Assembly: GCA_030668505.1 (NCBI GenBank)
Contig: DAOUTV010000082.1
Coordinates: forward strand, 1-7,043
Source of the DNA: Desulfobacterales bacterium
GTDB taxonomy: Bacteria; Desulfobacterota; Desulfobacteria; Desulfobacterales; C00003060
DNA: 7,043 nucleotides
Direction of reading: 5' to 3'
The notes under the pieces are model-generated. The model saw only the letters and a program-made list of their open reading frames with translations. It searched no databases and was not told the DNA's origin. The position numbers and the translations under genes were made by a program. Shown piece after piece: positions 7,036 to 7,043 of the stretch (the stretch's first letter is position 1; each line of letters opens with the position of its first letter).

Positions 7036-7043
7036 AGAATCCA

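Overview
The window holds three complete housekeeping genes, all on the + strand: glutamine synthetase (glnA), glutamine-dependent NAD+ synthetase (nadE) and the large subunit of carbamoyl-phosphate synthetase (carB). All three are full length for their families, have intact catalytic motifs and show no frameshift. Moderate GC content, an alpha-type GlnA, the two-domain NadE, the style of CarB and the hairpin-rich gaps fit an environmental Desulfobacterota-like (deltaproteobacterial) bacterium. That assignment is an inference from family flavour and cannot be proved from this sequence alone.

Layout: glnA (11-1336) is followed by a 284-nt gap with two 15-bp hairpins that share a loop core and lie between oppositely oriented CACAGAG/CTCTGTG heptamers. 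nadE (1621-3273) follows. A 414-nt gap comes next: its first 228 nt form an inverted-repeat, MITE-like element that begins at the nadE stop codon, and the remaining 186 nt are a carB leader with no recognisable gene. carB (3688-6888) should start at the ATG at 3688, not at the in-frame GTG at 3508. The last 155 nt carry an inverted pair of short hairpin repeats of the GTCATTCCGG type.

The genes share a glutamine theme. GlnA makes glutamine from glutamate, ammonia and ATP. NadE hydrolyses glutamine and uses the ammonia to amidate deamido-NAD+. CarB uses ammonia, normally passed from glutamine by CarA, to make carbamoyl phosphate for arginine and pyrimidines. carA is not in the window. The gaps are long and repeat-filled, so a single tight operon is not demonstrated.

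I see no new multi-gene system, mobile-element gene, CRISPR array or RNA gene. The parts most worth a second look are non-coding: three different families of palindromic repeats, one per gap, and especially the glnA-nadE hairpin pair, whose stems differ at five positions yet remain fully paired.
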